From Acidobacteriaceae bacterium (GTDB taxonomy: Bacteria > Acidobacteriota > Terriglobia > Terriglobales > Acidobacteriaceae), in the NCBI GenBank assembly GCA_030040395.1, contig JASHTU010000081.1, forward strand, positions 1 through 17,795: a stretch of 17,795 nt of DNA, given 5' to 3'. Below, piece after piece: positions 1 through 6,748 of the stretch. The notes below the pieces were generated by a model. The model did not search any database and had not been told where the DNA came from. It was given only the letters and a program-made list of their open reading frames with translations. The translations under genes were made by a program, and so were the position numbers. Each line of letters begins with the position of its first letter. Position 1 is the stretch's first letter.

Positions 1-660
1 CAGGTCCGCCCCGCAGCCGTTGCAGAAGCGCACTGTGTTGGCGTAGCTGGTGATGGGCATGATGCCCGGCACAATGGGAATCCGGATACCTGCCCTCGTG
101 CAGCGCTCCATGAAGTCTAAGTAGGCATCCACGTTGTAGAAGAGCTGGGTCAGCGCCGCGTCCGCGCCGGCCTCCACCTTGCGGCAAAAATTCTCAAAGT
201 CCGCGCTTGGGTTCGGAGCCTGCGGGTGCATCTCAGGGTAAGCGGCCACTTCGATCTTGAACGCGTCGCCGTGGGTCTCGCGGATGAAGCCGACCAGCTC
301 ATTGGCGTAATGAAACTCGCCCGGCGCGGCAGCGCTCATCGCCGTGGCCGGCAAGTCCCCGCGCAGCGCCACGATGCGCTTGACCCCCGCCGCCCGGTAG
401 CGTTCAAGATGGGCGGCCACATGAGCCCGCGTCGAACCCACGCAGGTGAGGTGCGGCGCGGCCTCGATGCCGCAGTGCTTGACCACCGTCAGCAGCGTCT
501 CGTAGGTGCCCTCCTGATTCGAACCGCCGGCGCCATAGGTCACGGAAAAGTAATCGGGTCGCACCGCCGCCAGTTCACAAATGACCCCCGGCAGCCTGGC
601 CGCCCCCTCCGGCGTCCGCGGCGGAAACAACTCGAATGAAAAACTGAGCCCCGAACTCAT
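1..660 (-). CDS. metF: Methylenetetrahydrofolate reductase, C-terminus cut by window edge
   Basis: The first 220 codons of a MetF-family protein read leftward from ATG at 660 and run off the window with no stop; the family is usually about 280-300 residues, so roughly the last quarter is missing. MetF is a cytosolic FAD enzyme that reduces 5,10-methylene-THF to 5-methyl-THF, the methyl donor for methionine synthesis. Visible family motifs, in order, are FELFPPR near residue 9, TYGAGGS near 41, PHLTC near 69, ALRGD near 98, an A-YPE motif near 139 and TQLFYN near 170. The ATG gives the expected short N-terminus directly before the first beta strand. It lies 202 bp downstream of ahcY on the same strand, so both work in the activated-methyl cycle and may be co-transcribed. 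No strong Shine-Dalgarno is visible. Confidence 0.93.
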   Translation of the reverse strand, partial: MSSGLSFSFELFPPRTPEGAARLPGVICELAAVRPDYFSVTYGAGGSNQEGTYETLLTVVKHCGIEAAPHLTCVGSTRAHVAAHLERYRAAGVKRIVALRGDLPATAMSAAAPGEFHYANELVGFIRETHGDAFKIEVAAYPEMHPQAPNPSADFENFCRKVEAGADAALTQLFYNVDAYLDFMERCTRAGIRIPIVPGIMPITSYANTVRFCNGCGADL

Positions 661-668
661 AAACTTCA

Positions 669-689
669 AGCTCCTAGCTTCTAGCCCCT
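669..689 (+). repeat. Three-unit heptamer repeat (AGCNYCT type)
   Basis: Three exact-phase 7-nt units, AGCTCCT, AGCTTCT and AGCCCCT, stand just upstream of metF. Two of them are reverse complements of units in the array at 816-857, so the two arrays form an inverted pair flanking about 125 bp of the ahcY-metF spacer. Confidence 0.6.
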
Positions 690-732
690 GATTACCGGCT
701 CGTGAGTCCTCGATGCTCTTTTGTCAGCCATG

Positions 733-754
733 GACCGATCCGCCGGATCAGGTC
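733..754 (-). other. Possible RNA hairpin in the ahcY-metF spacer
   Basis: GATCC at 737-741 and GGATC at 745-749 are perfect inverted arms with a 3-nt loop, extended outside by GACC (733-736) and GGTC (751-754) with one bulged base (750). No U-tract follows on the minus strand, so it is not a classical terminator. It could be a processing site or part of the metF leader. I could not match it to a SAM or SAH riboswitch. Confidence 0.35.
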
Positions 755-815
755 ACGGCCCGACCAAAGCGGCCCCCAACATACCGGCGTAGCTCCACGA
801 TCATGAAAAAAAGCG

Positions 816-857
816 AATAGCAACAAGCTACAAGCTAGTAGCAAGGAGCTAGAAGCT
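816..857 (+). repeat. Six-unit heptamer tandem array (ANNAGCW)
   Basis: Six consecutive 7-nt units fit in perfect phase: AATAGCA, ACAAGCT, ACAAGCT, AGTAGCA, AGGAGCT and AGAAGCT. The array begins 6 bp past the ahcY stop codon on the downstream side. It is noncoding on both strands as far as I can judge and looks like a short tandem repeat of the STRR heptamer type known from cyanobacteria. Confidence 0.7.
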
Positions 858-862
858 GACCC

Positions 863-2293
863 CTAGTACCTGTAATGCTCCGCCTTATACGGCCCCTCTA
901 CCCCCACGCCGATATAGTCCGCCTGTTTCGGCGTCAGCTTCGTCAGCTTCACGCCGATCTTTTCCAGATGCAGCCGAGCCACTTCCTCGTCCAGCTTCTT
1001 GGGCAGTACGTATACCTGCGGCTTGTAACTGTCGCGGTTCTTCCATAGATCGATTTGCGCCAGCGTCTGGTTGGCGAAGCTGTTCGACATCACAAAGCTC
1101 GGATGGCCCGTCGCGCAGCCCAGGTTCACTAGCCGCCCCTCGGCCAGGATGAAGATACTGTGCCCGTCCGGGAACGTGTACTTGTCCACCTGCGGCTTGA
1201 TGTTGACCTTCGTCACTCCCGGCTCCGCATTGAGCCGGTCCATCTGGATCTCGTTATCGAAATGCCCGATGTTGCACACGATGGCCTGATCCTTCATCTG
1301 CTGCATGTGCTCGAGGGTGATAATGTCGGTGTTGCCCGTGCAGGTCACGTAGATGTCGCTGCGGCCCAGCGTGTCTTCCAGTGTGGTCACTTCGAACCCC
1401 TCCATCGCCGCCTGCAGCGCGTTGATGGGATCGATCTCCGTGATCACCACTCGTGCCCCCATCCCCTGCAAAGAATGGCTCGATCCCTTGCCTACATCGC
1501 CATAACCGCAGATCACCGCCACCTTCCCGGCCATCATCACATCCGTCGCCCGCTTGATGCCGTCGGCCAGTGATTCGCGGCAGCCGTAGAGATTGTCGAA
1601 CTTCGACTTGGTCACCGAATCGTTCACATTGATCGCCGGAACCAGCAGCCTCCCTTGCTCCATCATTTTGTAGAGCCGGTGCACGCCCGTCGTCGTCTCT
1701 TCTGAAACCCCGCGCCACTCCTTGGCCATCTTGTGCCAATGCTCCGGGTCTTCGGCGTAGACCCGCTTGAGCAGGTCCTTGATCACCTGCTCCTCGTGGT
1801 TGCCCGAAGGGGTGTTGACCCAACCGTCGCCGTTCTCGAGCTCGTAGCCCTTGTGGATGAGCAGCGTCGCGTCGCCGCCGTCGTCCACCACCAGTTGCGG
1901 ACCCAACCCGCCCTTGTGGCTCAGCGCCCGGTAGGTGCATTCCCAGTAGTCCTCCAGCGTTTCGCCCTTCCACGCAAATACCGGTACGCCGCTCAATGCA
2001 ATTGCCGCCGCCGCGTGGTCCTGCGTCGAGAAGATGTTGCAACTTGCCCAGCGCACCTCGGCGCCCAGGCTTGCCAGGGTCTCGATCAGCACCGCCGTCT
2101 GGATGGTCATGTGCAGCGAGCCGGTCACGCGCACCCCCGCCAGCGGCTTCTCGGCGGCGTGTTTGTTGCGGATCGCCATCAGCCCCGGCATCTCCTGCTC
2201 GGCGATCGTAATCTCCTTGCGTCCCCACTCGGCCAAACTCATGTCGGCCACTTTATATTCCAAATCCGTAAGTTCCAGGGTCGAGCTCCCCAT
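863..2293 (-). CDS. ahcY: Adenosylhomocysteinase (SAH hydrolase)
   Basis: This 476-residue enzyme fits the longer bacterial SAH hydrolases. It splits S-adenosylhomocysteine reversibly into adenosine and homocysteine in the cytosol, using bound NAD, and relieves product inhibition of methyltransferases. Visible signatures are [17 protein letters not shown] near 58-73, [13 protein letters not shown] near 222-234, the NAD-binding GYGDVGKG at 263-270, CTGNTDII near 318-325, IGHFDNEI at 342-349 and the family C-terminus [10 protein letters not shown] ending at 476. I chose ATG at 2293 because AGGAGG ends 7 nt before it; the in-frame TTG at 2299 directly abuts that ribosome site. It is divergent from an ArsR/methyltransferase regulator and has a clear promoter overlapped by palindromic half-sites, so repression tied to SAH level is likely. 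Confidence 0.98.
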   Translation of the reverse strand: MGSSTLELTDLEYKVADMSLAEWGRKEITIAEQEMPGLMAIRNKHAAEKPLAGVRVTGSLHMTIQTAVLIETLASLGAEVRWASCNIFSTQDHAAAAIALSGVPVFAWKGETLEDYWECTYRALSHKGGLGPQLVVDDGGDATLLIHKGYELENGDGWVNTPSGNHEEQVIKDLLKRVYAEDPEHWHKMAKEWRGVSEETTTGVHRLYKMMEQGRLLVPAINVNDSVTKSKFDNLYGCRESLADGIKRATDVMMAGKVAVICGYGDVGKGSSHSLQGMGARVVITEIDPINALQAAMEGFEVTTLEDTLGRSDIYVTCTGNTDIITLEHMQQMKDQAIVCNIGHFDNEIQMDRLNAEPGVTKVNIKPQVDKYTFPDGHSIFILAEGRLVNLGCATGHPSFVMSNSFANQTLAQIDLWKNRDSYKPQVYVLPKKLDEEVARLHLEKIGVKLTKLTPKQADYIGVGVEGPYKAEHYRY

Positions 2294-2307
2294 CCGCAAT
2301 CCTCCTT

Positions 2308-2335
2308 ATATCGACAAATCGTGATATGTTGATAT
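2308..2335. promoter_or_regulatory. Candidate SahR-like operator (ATATC/GATAT half-sites)
   Basis: ATATC at 2308-2312 pairs with GATAT at 2323-2327 as inverted half-sites 10 nt apart, and a further GATAT lies at 2331-2335, making a direct repeat TGATATG-T-TGATATG at 2322-2336. The block spans the ahcY -10 and probable start site and lies within the intergene shared with the ArsR-type regulator. ArsR-family repressors bind such AT-rich dyads; assignment to this regulator is inference. Confidence 0.5.
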
Positions 2336-2338
2336 GTA
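2311..2338 (+). promoter_or_regulatory. Weak candidate promoter of the ArsR/methyltransferase gene
   Basis: TCGACA (2311-2316), 16 nt and TATGTA (2333-2338) form a moderate sigma70-like pair on the plus strand. It would overlap the ahcY promoter face to face, so one operator could control both genes. The start would be near 2345, leaving about 40 nt of leader without a Shine-Dalgarno. Confidence 0.3.
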
Positions 2339-2361
2339 ACAGAAACGGCCCTCGCCGTCAA
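2333..2361 (-). promoter_or_regulatory. Sigma70-type promoter of ahcY
   Basis: On the minus strand TTGACG (2361-2356) is followed by exactly 17 nt and TACATA (2338-2333). The start point would be near 2326, giving a leader of roughly 33 nt that contains the AAGGAGGA ribosome site. The -10 and start region are overlapped by ATATC/GATAT half-sites. Confidence 0.7.
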
Positions 2362-2384
2362 TCCTGTTTTTTCGCCGTTTTTTT

Positions 2385-3311
2385 ATGCCCTCGATCGTCA
2401 AAATCCTGCGCGTAGCCGCCGATCCCAACCGGCTGCGCATTTTGCTCCTCCTTAAAGCTGAAGAGCTCTCCGTGGCCGAACTGCAGGAAATCCTCTCCAT
2501 GGGCCAGAGCACCATCTCCACGCACCTCTCGCAGCTCAAGCAGGCGCGCCTCGTTGAAGATCGCCGCACCGGCAAGAGCAATTTCTACCGCGCCACTTCT
2601 GCGGAGGGCAGCCCTTTGCACGAGATTCTCGACCAGGCAAAAAAGGAGATCCCTGAAGCCTCTCTCGACCAGGCCGCGATGCGCCGCGTCCTCAAAAAGC
2701 GCCAGGACAAAATGCGCGCCTTCTTTGACTCGGTGGCCGGCCGCTTAGGCAAGGACTACGTGCCGGGCAAGTCGTGGAAGAGCCTCGCCGAGGCGCTGCT
2801 GCGCCTCATGCCGCCGCTCACGATCGCCGACCTGGGCGCAGGCGAGGGAGCCTTTACGCTGCTCCTCGCCGAGCGCGCCAAGCGCGTTATCGCCGTCGAT
2901 GCTTCGCCGCGCATGATCGACGTGGGCCGCGAGCAGGCCCGTCGCCACGGCGTCAAGAACGTGGATTTCCGCCTCGGCGACATGGAGGAGCTTCCCATCG
3001 GCGACGCCGAAGTCGATCTCGTCTTCTTCTCCCAGTCCCTCCACCACGCCCTGCACCCTGCCCACGCCGTCGAAGAAGCCGCCAGAATCCTCGCTCCCGG
3101 CGGCCGCATCGTCGTCCTCGACCTCGCTAAACACCGCTTTGAAGAAGCCCGCGAACTCTACGCCGACGAGTGGCTGGGCTTCTCTGAAGCGGAACTCGAA
3201 ACTATGCTGGAAAAAGCCGGCTTCAGCAACGTCGAAACCGCCGTCGTCGACAAAGAGCCGGAAACCCCGCAGTTCCACACGCTGCTTGCAATTGCTGACA
3301 AATCCGCTTAA
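2385..3311 (+). CDS. sahR: SahR-like regulator: ArsR winged helix fused to SAM-methyltransferase domain
   Basis: This is a 308-residue two-domain protein. Residues 1-75 form an ArsR winged helix (LRVAADPNRLRILLLL, then recognition helix MGQSTISTHLSQLK and wing RTGKSNFYRAT). Residues from about 125 form a class I methyltransferase fold: motif I DLGAGEG at 149-155, acidic loop VIAVDAS, GDMEELP, then VDLVFFSQSLHH and LAPGGRIVVLDLAKH. ArsR-methyltransferase fusions called SahR, described in proteobacteria, bind SAH and repress methyl-cycle genes; here the gene is divergent from ahcY with metF beyond, which matches. Whether the domain methylates anything or only senses SAH cannot be told. The ATG follows a run of seven T and has no Shine-Dalgarno, yet starts exactly where the ArsR fold should begin. 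A plain methyltransferase with an ArsR domain is the alternative. Confidence 0.85.
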   Translation: MPSIVKILRVAADPNRLRILLLLKAEELSVAELQEILSMGQSTISTHLSQLKQARLVEDRRTGKSNFYRATSAEGSPLHEILDQAKKEIPEASLDQAAMRRVLKKRQDKMRAFFDSVAGRLGKDYVPGKSWKSLAEALLRLMPPLTIADLGAGEGAFTLLLAERAKRVIAVDASPRMIDVGREQARRHGVKNVDFRLGDMEELPIGDAEVDLVFFSQSLHHALHPAHAVEEAARILAPGGRIVVLDLAKHRFEEARELYADEWLGFSEAELETMLEKAGFSNVETAVVDKEPETPQFHTLLAIADKSA

Positions 3312-3338
3312 CTCCTCATATAAGAGGTTCACGATCTT

Positions 3339-3839
3339 ATGAGGGCTTTGCTCATAGCGCTTGTTCTCTTCTCGCCCCTTCCTGCGCTCTGCCAGTCGCC
3401 GGACAAGGAACCTGCCGCCATCCTCGAGTTCGGCGGCGCCGCGAGCATCAACCCCGGCGACAGCACGTCGAGCTTCGGCCCCTCCTTTGCTGTCGAATTC
3501 ACCCCCATCGAGCATTGGCTCGAGATTGAGGCCGGCGTCACACCGCTCTTTCGCTCCCATGCCACTGAATGGGACACTGACGCCCTCTTCAAGAAGCCGT
3601 GGACCCTCTCTCGCAAAACCGAGTTCATGGCAGGCGTCGGCCCGGAGTGGGTCCACTCCAATCAATCCGGATCAAAACCCAATTCCATCGCCGGCGAGGG
3701 CGCCCTCGACTTCATGTTCTGGCCAACCGGGAGACACCGCTTCGGCTGTTACCTCGAGCCATCCTACGACTACAACTTCATGCGCGGGCATGAGCAATCG
3801 GCCGGAGTGAGTGGGGGCTTGTTAATTGCCGTTCCCTGA
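3339..3839 (+). CDS. Hypothetical exported protein, probably outer-membrane barrel-like
   Basis: I do not recognise a named family. The 166-residue product has a typical signal peptide (RALLIALVLFSPLPALC then QSPDKE), with cleavage likely near residue 19. The Cys lies in a poor lipobox, so a lipoprotein is unlikely. The mature part shows alternating hydrophobic/polar strands with Gly and aromatic residues (ILEFGGAASI, FAVEFTPIEHWLEIEAGVTP, FMAGVGPEWVH, HRFGCYLEPSYDY), as in small beta-barrel outer-membrane proteins. It starts 27 bp after the ArsR/methyltransferase stop and may share its transcript; AGAGG lies 11 nt before the ATG, a long spacing. The function is unknown; barrel fold is inference from pattern only. 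Confidence 0.75.
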   Translation: MRALLIALVLFSPLPALCQSPDKEPAAILEFGGAASINPGDSTSSFGPSFAVEFTPIEHWLEIEAGVTPLFRSHATEWDTDALFKKPWTLSRKTEFMAGVGPEWVHSNQSGSKPNSIAGEGALDFMFWPTGRHRFGCYLEPSYDYNFMRGHEQSAGVSGGLLIAVP

Positions 3840-3910
3840 CCCTCGAACCATTTCCCGCACCCTCAGTCATCCTCTCCCGTCGTAGCATCGAATCACTAGA
3901 GGCCATCGCC

Positions 3911-4249
3911 ATGTCCGTCGTTGCAATTCCCGAAAAATCGTTGCAACCAACCCGCCTCACTCGAGCCCGCCGCACCGCCATTATCAAGGCTCTCGCCGAC
4001 CCGCATCGCTTCGCGCTGCTCGAGCAGATTGCCAAGGCCGGCTGCCCGCTCGGCTGCTCCCAGGCCCGCGCCGCTCTGCCCATCTCCGCCGCCACCCTCT
4101 CGCACCACATCAAGGAGCTCGAAACCGCCGGCCTCATCAACGTCCGCCGTGAGGGCAAGTTCCATTACCTCACCCTGCGCCCCGGTGTCCTGACTGCCCT
4201 CGCCGCCGGTCTCACCGCCCTCGATACCGGCCCCTGTGCAGCGCACTGA
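3911..4249 (+). CDS. ArsR-type winged-helix repressor with a CxxxC pair
   Basis: This 112-residue single-domain regulator has helix ALADPHRFALLEQI at 27-40, recognition helix ISAATLSHHIKELETAGL at 58-75 and wing VRREGKFHYLTLRPG at 78-92, the standard ArsR layout. Just before the recognition helix lies GCPLGCS with Cys45 and Cys49, and Cys109 is near the end. ArsR metal sensors carry a cysteine pair (ELCVCDL) in this part of the fold, but the spacing here is CxxxC, so metal or thiol sensing is only possible. GAGG stands 9 nt before the ATG. It precedes a short-chain dehydrogenase by 114 bp, and the dehydrogenase leader holds a strong palindrome, so that gene is the likely target. Confidence 0.88.
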   Translation: MSVVAIPEKSLQPTRLTRARRTAIIKALADPHRFALLEQIAKAGCPLGCSQARAALPISAATLSHHIKELETAGLINVRREGKFHYLTLRPGVLTALAAGLTALDTGPCAAH

Positions 4250-4319
4250 ACAACCCGCCAAGAAATTTCCACAAGGGCTCTGAATCCGTCTCCGCGGCCC
4301 ATGAATCAATTTGATAGTT

Positions 4320-4350
4320 ATCGAAATGTCGAAACAAATGACGTTTCGAT
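4320..4350. promoter_or_regulatory. Palindromic operator candidate before the dehydrogenase
   Basis: TCGAAAC (4329-4335) and GTTTCGA (4343-4349) are perfect 7-bp inverted arms 7 nt apart. A second overlapping arm, ATCGAAA at 4320-4326, also matches TTTCGAT at 4344-4350. The site ends 13 bp before the chosen start codon. It is the likely binding site of the upstream ArsR-type protein. Confidence 0.55.
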
Positions 4351-4363
4351 GCAGGAGCCGGAT

Positions 4364-5113
4364 ATGAGCAATCTCCAAGGCAAAGTCGCGCTGGTTACCG
4401 GCGCATCCAAGGGCATTGGCGCGGCCATTGCTCGCGAACTCGCCAACCGCGGCGCCGCCGTCGCCGTCAACTACTCGGGCAGCAAGGCCGAAGCCGAAAA
4501 GGTTGTCGCCGGAATCAAGGCCGCGGGCGGCAAAGCCGTCGCCCTCCACGCCAACCTGGCCGACCCCGATTCCATCGGCCCTCTGGTCAAGTCCGTCGCC
4601 GCCCAGCTTGGCCCCATTGATATTCTGGTCAACAACGCCGGCGTCTATGAGTTTGGCCCGCTCGACCAGGTCACGCCCGAGCATTTTAACAAAATGTTCA
4701 ACGTCAACGTGCTTGGCCTGCTCTTGACCACCAAGGAAGCGGTTGGGCATTTCAACTCCAACGGTGGCAGCGTTATCAACATCAGCTCGGTTGCGGCCGA
4801 CGGCATCGGCGGCGGTGCCGTCTACAGCGCCACCAAGGGCGCGGTCGACTCGATCAGCGCGGCACTGGCTCAGGAGTTGGGCCCGAAGAAGATCCGCGTC
4901 AACTCCATCAGTCCAGGCATGGTAATCACCGAGGGTACGCATGCAGCGGGCTTCATCGGTAGCGAGTTTGAGAAAGAAGCCGTTCAGCGCACCCCGCTGG
5001 GCCGCATCGGCCAGCCTCAGGACATCGCCTCCATTACCGCCTTCCTGGCCTCAGACGAGTCGCTCTGGGTCAACGGCCAAACCATCCAGGCCGCCGGCGG
5101 CTTCCGCCTCTAA
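4364..5113 (+). CDS. Short-chain dehydrogenase/reductase (classical SDR, FabG-like)
   Basis: This 249-residue classical SDR is a cytosolic NAD(P)-dependent oxidoreductase with a Rossmann fold. It has the cofactor motif TGASKGIG at 12-19, NNAG at 90-93, catalytic Ser142, Tyr154 and Lys158 (YSATK), and the SPG turn at 183-185. The length is normal. The substrate is not readable: similar proteins are named 3-oxoacyl-ACP reductase or glucose dehydrogenase on weak grounds. Ala-Val-Asn-Tyr-Ser-Gly-Ser after strand 2 suggests NADPH rather than NADH. I chose ATG at 4364 because AGGAG sits 6 nt upstream; an in-frame ATG at 4301 would add 21 residues encoded by the palindrome. The gene probably answers to the preceding ArsR-type repressor, since the dyad overlaps its leader. 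Confidence 0.93.
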   Translation: MSNLQGKVALVTGASKGIGAAIARELANRGAAVAVNYSGSKAEAEKVVAGIKAAGGKAVALHANLADPDSIGPLVKSVAAQLGPIDILVNNAGVYEFGPLDQVTPEHFNKMFNVNVLGLLLTTKEAVGHFNSNGGSVINISSVAADGIGGGAVYSATKGAVDSISAALAQELGPKKIRVNSISPGMVITEGTHAAGFIGSEFEKEAVQRTPLGRIGQPQDIASITAFLASDESLWVNGQTIQAAGGFRL

Positions 5114-5141
5114 CAGCCGCCTGGCGCCGGCGCAACGGCTG
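5114..5141 (+). terminator. GC-rich hairpin after the dehydrogenase (weak terminator candidate)
   Basis: CAGCCG (5114-5119) and CGGCTG (5136-5141) pair around a GC-rich loop, starting at the stop codon. A second GC palindrome follows near 5147-5165. There is no U-tract, so factor-independent termination is doubtful. Confidence 0.3.
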
Positions 5142-5238
5142 ACAGGGGCGGCCGCCGGCCGCCGGTGCGTCCACGCGATGAAGGGAGATGCTCTAAAATG
5201 CTTCGTGGCGCTTCTACGTCAAAGTTCGCGGAGAAACC

Positions 5239-5985
5239 ATGCGTCTTCCGTCCTTCGCTGTCATTCTCCTCAGTCTGCCCGCCATCGCCGCTGCACAAAA
5301 CACCGTTCCCTGGGGCTACCAGGGCAAGTACGGCCCGCTGATGTGGGGCAAGCTCAGCCCGGCTTATGCGGCCTGCGCAAAAGGCCATGAGCAATCGCCG
5401 GTGGATCTGGGCGGCGCCCGTCTCGATTCCGCGCTCCAGCCCCTCCAGTTCCACTACGTCGCCGGCCCGGTCACGCTGGCAAACGACGGCGGCACGATCG
5501 TCGTCCGCGTCGACCCGGGCAGTTCCATGGTCGTCGGTGGCGTGCGCTATGAGCTGACCGAACTCCAGTTTCGCCATCCCAGCGAACACGCCGTCAAGGG
5601 CAGGCTCGCCAACATGGAAGTCGATCTTGTCCATCGCAGCGCCGACGGCAAAATAGCCATCCTCGGCGTTTTGCTGACCGAGATCCGGGACTTTCCCAAT
5701 GCCGCCATGGCAACGCTTTGGCAGCATCTGCCCGCGATTCCGGGCGCTTCAACGCAGATCACGGATATGATCGATCCCGCCGGTCTTTTCCCCCCCGACC
5801 GCGGCTATTGGACTTATACTGGCTCGCTCACCTGGCCGCCCTGCACCGAAGGCGTACGCTGGTTGATCTTTCAGCAGGAAGTGAGCATCAGCCGCGGCCA
5901 GTTGGACGCCTTCTCCCGGCTCTTCCGCATGAACACGCGCCCCTTGCAGTCCCCCCACGGCCGCCGCATCGAAGCCAGCGAATAA
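5239..5985 (+). CDS. Alpha-carbonic anhydrase-like exported protein lacking all zinc ligands
   Basis: This 248-residue protein has a signal peptide (RLPSFAVILLSLPAIAAAQ, cleavage near 19-20) and the alpha-CA fold throughout: WGY at 25-27, QSPVDL at 52-57, PSEH at 114-117, MEVDLVH near 126-132 and SLTWPPCTEGVRW at 196-208. The two cysteines that usually form the disulfide (46 and 202) are kept, as is the threonine of SLT. But the three zinc histidines (94, 96 and 119 in human CA II numbering) align with Gln110, Arg112 and Asp129, and the proton-shuttle His64 position is Gly85. It is therefore very unlikely to hydrate CO2 with zinc. It may be a binding or structural paralogue, like vertebrate CA-related proteins. 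GGAG sits 5 nt before the ATG; TAAAAT at 5194-5199 is a weak -10 candidate. Confidence 0.9.
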   Translation: MRLPSFAVILLSLPAIAAAQNTVPWGYQGKYGPLMWGKLSPAYAACAKGHEQSPVDLGGARLDSALQPLQFHYVAGPVTLANDGGTIVVRVDPGSSMVVGGVRYELTELQFRHPSEHAVKGRLANMEVDLVHRSADGKIAILGVLLTEIRDFPNAAMATLWQHLPAIPGASTQITDMIDPAGLFPPDRGYWTYTGSLTWPPCTEGVRWLIFQQEVSISRGQLDAFSRLFRMNTRPLQSPHGRRIEASE

Positions 5986-6055
5986 AAGCAGCGGTCTGCG
6001 CGGCAAGCCACCGGCGGTCGCTGCGGCGAAAGATCCGGGTTGACTGCCGGCGCGG

Positions 6056-6742
6056 TCAACCGTTCGCCAGCGGCGCCAGGCTCAGGACCAGGTCGCCGCC
6101 GTCGCGCGTAGCCTTGACGCCGGTGAGGTCCTTCACCAGGTAGTGCGCGGCTTCAAGCGATTCAATGGGATGGGAAAAGGTTGTGGCAACCACCGTGCAG
6201 CCGGCGGCGCGGCCCGCCTGCGCGCCGGAAGAGGAATCCTCAAAGACGACGCAGTCTCCGGGCGCGAAGCCGAGCAGCGTGGCTCCAGCCGCGAATGGTT
6301 CAGGGTGGGGCTTGCCGCGGGTCACCTGATCAGCTGTCACCAGCCGCTTGGGCACGGGAATGCCGCCGGCCGGCATGCGGGCGCGCGCCAGGCGCTCGGT
6401 GGCGCTGGTGACCACCGTCCAGCAATCTTCAGGCAAAGCCGTGAGCAGGTCCAGGACGCCGGGCAGCACCGTCAACCCCTCGTTGTCCCAAATTTCAAGC
6501 TCCTCGATGACTTTCAATTCCGCCTCGCTGTCCAGGTCGGGGCGCAAGAGCGCCAGGGTCTCGATGGCTCGCCGGCCGTGCGCAATACGGATCGTGTCGG
6601 CGGCATTGACTCCGCGCATCTCTGCCCATTTGGTCCAACTGCGCTCAACCGAGCCGAGCGACGAGATCAGAATGCCATCCATGTCGAAAAGCACTCCCCG
6701 GCAGTGGAGCTGAACCGGGGAAGGAGCAATGGAAGAGCCCAT
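6056..6742 (-). CDS. HAD-family sugar-phosphatase-like hydrolase
   Basis: This 228-residue HAD subfamily IA hydrolase is a cytosolic, Mg-dependent phosphatase that uses an aspartyl intermediate. Motif I is DMDGIL with nucleophile Asp20 and Asp22, motif II is VTSAT with Ser112, motif III lysine is Lys144 in RGKPHPEPF, and motif IV is VVFEDSSSG with Glu168 and Asp169. The four-helix cap follows motif I (SLGSVERSWTKWAEMRGV). The pattern resembles the sugar-phosphate and glycerol-3-phosphate phosphatases; the true substrate cannot be read. I chose ATG at 6742, directly before the first strand; the reading frame stays open upstream to 7123, but that part overlaps the 3' end of the AsmA-like gene. 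No Shine-Dalgarno is seen; a TACAAT hexamer 6 nt upstream suggests a leaderless mRNA. It is convergent with the carbonic-anhydrase-like gene. Confidence 0.9.
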   Translation of the reverse strand: MGSSIAPSPVQLHCRGVLFDMDGILISSLGSVERSWTKWAEMRGVNAADTIRIAHGRRAIETLALLRPDLDSEAELKVIEELEIWDNEGLTVLPGVLDLLTALPEDCWTVVTSATERLARARMPAGGIPVPKRLVTADQVTRGKPHPEPFAAGATLLGFAPGDCVVFEDSSSGAQAGRAAGCTVVATTFSHPIESLEAAHYLVKDLTGVKATRDGGDLVLSLAPLANG

Positions 6743-6748
6743 AGGTCG

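Noticed and set aside
661..862. SAH or SAM riboswitch in the ahcY-metF spacer
   Set aside because: I could not find the conserved core of any SAM or SAH class that I know; only a simple hairpin and repeats are visible. A covariance-model search would settle it.
2294..2299. TTG start for ahcY
   Set aside because: It directly abuts the AAGGAGGA ribosome site with no spacing; ATG 2293 is properly spaced.
4301..4363. Upstream ATG for the dehydrogenase
   Set aside because: The 21 added residues are encoded by the palindromic operator; the ATG at 4364 has AGGAG at good spacing and gives a standard SDR length.
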